Positions 31,734-33,904 of a DNA stretch of 33,904 nucleotides are shown piece after piece. The notes beneath the pieces were generated by a model. That model made no database searches and was not told the origin of the DNA. It was given only the letters and a program-made list of their open reading frames with translations. Source of the stretch: Acetobacter sp. Its GTDB lineage: Bacteria; Pseudomonadota; Alphaproteobacteria; Acetobacterales; Acetobacteraceae. The DNA is taken from the NCBI GenBank assembly GCA_012517935.1, contig JAAYUA010000069.1, forward strand, positions 1 through 33,904. The letters run 5' to 3'. Each line of letters starts with the position of its first letter. Positions within the stretch are counted from its first letter, which is position 1. The position numbers were made by a program, and so were the translations under genes.

Positions 31734-33904
31734 ATGTCGCATGCATCTTTTGTCCATCTCCGTGTTCACTCCGCCTATTCCCTGAGTCAGGGAGCCATAC
31801 GCGTTCCAGAGATCGCGTCTCTGGCAAGAGAAATGGCAATGCCTGCTGTCGGTATCGCAGACACCGGCAATCTTTTCGGGGCGTTGGAGTTTTCACAATA
31901 TTGCTCGGGCAAGGGTGTGCAGCCTGTGATCGGCTGCCAACTGGCTCTGCCCCCACGATATGACAAGCCGGGCACCCCGTCCGAACCGGTTGTGCTACTC
32001 GCCCGGAATGAGACCGGTCTCCAGAATCTTCAGTTTCTGTCCTCGGCGGGATTTCTGGACTCTGATGGTGGAGAGGCTGTTGTGTCCGCAGATACGATCG
32101 CGGCGCGTTCCGAAGGGTTGTTTCTGCTGACAGGAGGGTCCCGTGGACCTTTGTTCAGGCTTCTGGCTGATGGTCTGGAGGAAGAAGCCGCTCAGTTCCT
32201 TGAAAAAATGCGTGGCGCATTTGGGGATTACATGGCGGTGGAGATCAACCGTCATGGCTTGCCTCAGGAAAGCTCCATAGAGCCCGGTCTGATCATGCTG
32301 TCAGAGCGCTTTTCCTTGCCTCTGGTCGCAACGAATGAATGTTTTTTCCCCCGGCCTTCGATGCATGAAGCGCATGACGCGCTGATCTGTATTGCTCAGG
32401 GACGAACCATGGCGGAGAAGGATCGCTGGCGCGTTTCTCCGGAGCAATGGTTCAAAACACCGGAGATGATGAGGAAACTGTTCGCGGATCTTCCCGAAGC
32501 CTGTGACAATACGCTGGAAATTGCACGTCTCTGCTCCGTAAAAGTGGAAACACGCAAACCGCTTCTTCCAATCTGCCCCAAAGTGCATGAGGGGGCGACT
32601 GAAGATGAAACCTTGCGTGCGATGGCGCGGGAAGGGCTGGATGCACGTCTTGAGATCATGAAGGCCGATGAGGAGACGGCGCAGAAATACCGCGAACGTC
32701 TTGAATTTGAACTGGATATTATTTCCGGAATGGGTTTTCCGGGATATTTCATGATCGTTGCTGATTTCATCCAATGGGCGAAGCAGCATGATATTCCGGT
32801 TGGTCCCGGTCGTGGTTCAGGCGCTGGTTCTCTTGCCGCATGGGCGCTGACGATTACGGATATTGATCCAATTCCATTTAATCTTCTGTTCGAGCGCTTT
32901 CTCAATCCCGAACGTGTTTCGATGCCGGATTTCGATATCGATTTCTGTCAGGACAGACGGGATGAAGTCATTTCCTATGTGAGATCGGAGTATGGAACCG
33001 ATCGTGTGGCCCAAATTATCACGTTTGGAAAATTGCAGGCCAGAGCAGCAATTCGTGACGTTGGTCGTGTTCTGGGTCTTCCTTATGGCATGGTCAACCG
33101 TGTGGCCGAGTTGATCCCGAACAATCCGGCCAATCCTGTCACTCTGAAGCAGGCGATCGAAGGTGAGCCCAAACTTCAGGAAATGCGTGATGGAGACGAG
33201 GCGCTGAGGCGTCTGATGGAAATTGCACAGGAACTGGAAGGACTTTTCCGACACGCATCGACGCATGCTGCCGGCGTTGTCATTGGTGACAGGAAACTGG
33301 TTGAACTGGTGCCGCTTTATCGCGATCCAAAGAGCGATATGCTGGTGACGCAGTTCAACATGAAGTTTGTTGAACAGGCTGGTCTGGTCAAGTTCGATTT
33401 CCTTGGGCTCACGACACTGACGATCCTGAAAAGAGGCGTCAATTTCCTGAAAGAGTTGGGAGTTGATGTCGATCTTTCGTTGATTCCGCTGAATGATGCC
33501 CCGACTTATGAAATGTTGTCCCGCGGCGATACGGCTGGCGTGTTCCAGTTCGAAGGCGCAGGTATGCGGGACGTTCTGCGTCAGATGCGTCCAACGCGAC
33601 TTGAGGATCTGATTGCGGCGGTGGCGCTTTATCGTCCGGGACCGATGGCCAATATTCCTGATTACTGCCGTAGAAAGCATGGGGAGGAGTGGCAGCCACC
33701 ACATGAGGAAATCCGTGACATTCTTGAAGAGACTTATGGCATCATGGTCTATCAGGAACAGGTCATGCAGATCGCCCAGAAAATGGCAGGTTACAGTCTT
33801 GGTGGGGCCGATCTGCTCCGTCGTGCGATGGGCAAGAAGATCCGTGCGGAAATGGATCGACAGAGGGAGATCTTTACGGAGGGAGCGACCGGACGCGGAA
33901 TCCC
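31734..33904 (+). CDS. dnaE: DNA polymerase III subunit alpha (5' part, continues beyond window)
   Basis: The catalytic subunit of the replicative polymerase; 723 of about 1150 codons are present. It opens with the PHP domain (MSHASFVHLRVHSAYSLSQG, then ADTGNLFGALEFSQYC) and continues into the polymerase core: YRERLEFELDIISGMGFPGY, GPGRGSGAGSLAAWAL, the catalytic aspartates Asp401 and Asp403 in MPDFDIDFCQDRRDE, and Asp555 in FDFLGLTTLT. These three have the same numbers as in E. coli DnaE, which confirms start and frame. FRHASTHAAGVVI, FQFEGAGMRDVLRQMRPTRL, AVALYRPGPM, YGIMVYQEQVMQIAQKMAGY and LLRRAMGKK follow. The ATG at 31734 has only a weak ribosome binding site. It lies 51 bases after recQ on the same strand. 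Confidence 0.96.
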   Translation, partial: MSHASFVHLRVHSAYSLSQGAIRVPEIASLAREMAMPAVGIADTGNLFGALEFSQYCSGKGVQPVIGCQLALPPRYDKPGTPSEPVVLLARNETGLQNLQFLSSAGFLDSDGGEAVVSADTIAARSEGLFLLTGGSRGPLFRLLADGLEEEAAQFLEKMRGAFGDYMAVEINRHGLPQESSIEPGLIMLSERFSLPLVATNECFFPRPSMHEAHDALICIAQGRTMAEKDRWRVSPEQWFKTPEMMRKLFADLPEACDNTLEIARLCSVKVETRKPLLPICPKVHEGATEDETLRAMAREGLDARLEIMKADEETAQKYRERLEFELDIISGMGFPGYFMIVADFIQWAKQHDIPVGPGRGSGAGSLAAWALTITDIDPIPFNLLFERFLNPERVSMPDFDIDFCQDRRDEVISYVRSEYGTDRVAQIITFGKLQARAAIRDVGRVLGLPYGMVNRVAELIPNNPANPVTLKQAIEGEPKLQEMRDGDEALRRLMEIAQELEGLFRHASTHAAGVVIGDRKLVELVPLYRDPKSDMLVTQFNMKFVEQAGLVKFDFLGLTTLTILKRGVNFLKELGVDVDLSLIPLNDAPTYEMLSRGDTAGVFQFEGAGMRDVLRQMRPTRLEDLIAAVALYRPGPMANIPDYCRRKHGEEWQPPHEEIRDILEETYGIMVYQEQVMQIAQKMAGYSLGGADLLRRAMGKKIRAEMDRQREIFTEGATGRGI

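Noticed and set aside
32817..33704. 295-codon open frame antisense to dnaE
   Set aside because: dnaE catalytic residues are intact in the opposite strand; no domain or ribosome binding site for the antisense frame.
1..33904. CRISPR arrays, insertion sequences, rRNA genes and prophage structural genes
   Set aside because: No regularly spaced repeats, transposase motifs, rRNA sequence or phage genes were recognised; the only mobile-type gene is the serine recombinase.

Overview
The window looks like a chromosomal segment of an acetic acid bacterium (Acetobacteraceae, Alphaproteobacteria; Acetobacter/Gluconobacter-like). Reasons: an alphaproteobacterial general-stress-response locus (PhyR, EcfG-type sigma factors, NepR, HisKA_2 kinase), a Ros/MucR regulator, COQ9 and UbiK, an sppA-ihfB pair and cydDC, all of alphaproteobacterial type, with moderate GC content. 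The genus is an inference from protein style; no rRNA is present.

Layout. 1-1905 is an AT-richer accessory end: the 5' part of a repetitive surface/secreted protein gene (minus), a divergent Hin/Pin-type serine recombinase (plus), and about 560 bp without a recognisable gene, ending at the 3' end of a tRNA-Gln(TTG) gene. 1906-5155 is a minus-strand housekeeping block: msrC (free methionine-R-sulfoxide reductase), ubiK, a YbjN-domain gene, proC, coq9, tRNA-Gln; two of these serve ubiquinone synthesis. 5425-6885 is a single AT-rich glycosyltransferase. 6982-9486 is a tightly coupled minus-strand operon: 2-hydroxyacid dehydrogenase, an otherwise easily missed 58-residue membrane protein, queG, and a ribbon-helix-helix protein. 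9619-15014 (plus) holds aat, two tandem paralogous exported proteins and a large RND transporter without an adaptor gene. rbsK (minus) follows. 16154-19607 (plus) has mucR-like, sppA, ihfB and the bifunctional GDP-mannose gene manC; uup (minus) converges on manC, and manC's terminator lies inside the end of uup. 21530-25751 is the general stress response locus: phyR (minus) divergent from two tandem ECF sigma genes, nepR and a membrane histidine kinase. 25842-29278 is cydDC (thiol exporter for cytochrome bd assembly), then an OmpA-like lipoprotein, recQ, and the first 723 codons of dnaE running off the right edge.

The most interesting signal is at the left edge. The gap between the surface-protein gene and the recombinase is bounded by an imperfect inverted repeat of about 24 bp (roughly 530-553 and 661-684, with a perfect 9-bp core). 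A plausible promoter pointing at the surface gene lies between the arms. This is what a recombinase-controlled invertible promoter (phase variation of a surface protein) would look like. It is a hypothesis from sequence, not demonstrated. Other points worth attention: the duplicated sigma factor in the stress locus, a MucR-family protein lacking two zinc ligands, the RND pump with a low-complexity insertion and paired exported partners, and several strong intergenic hairpins.
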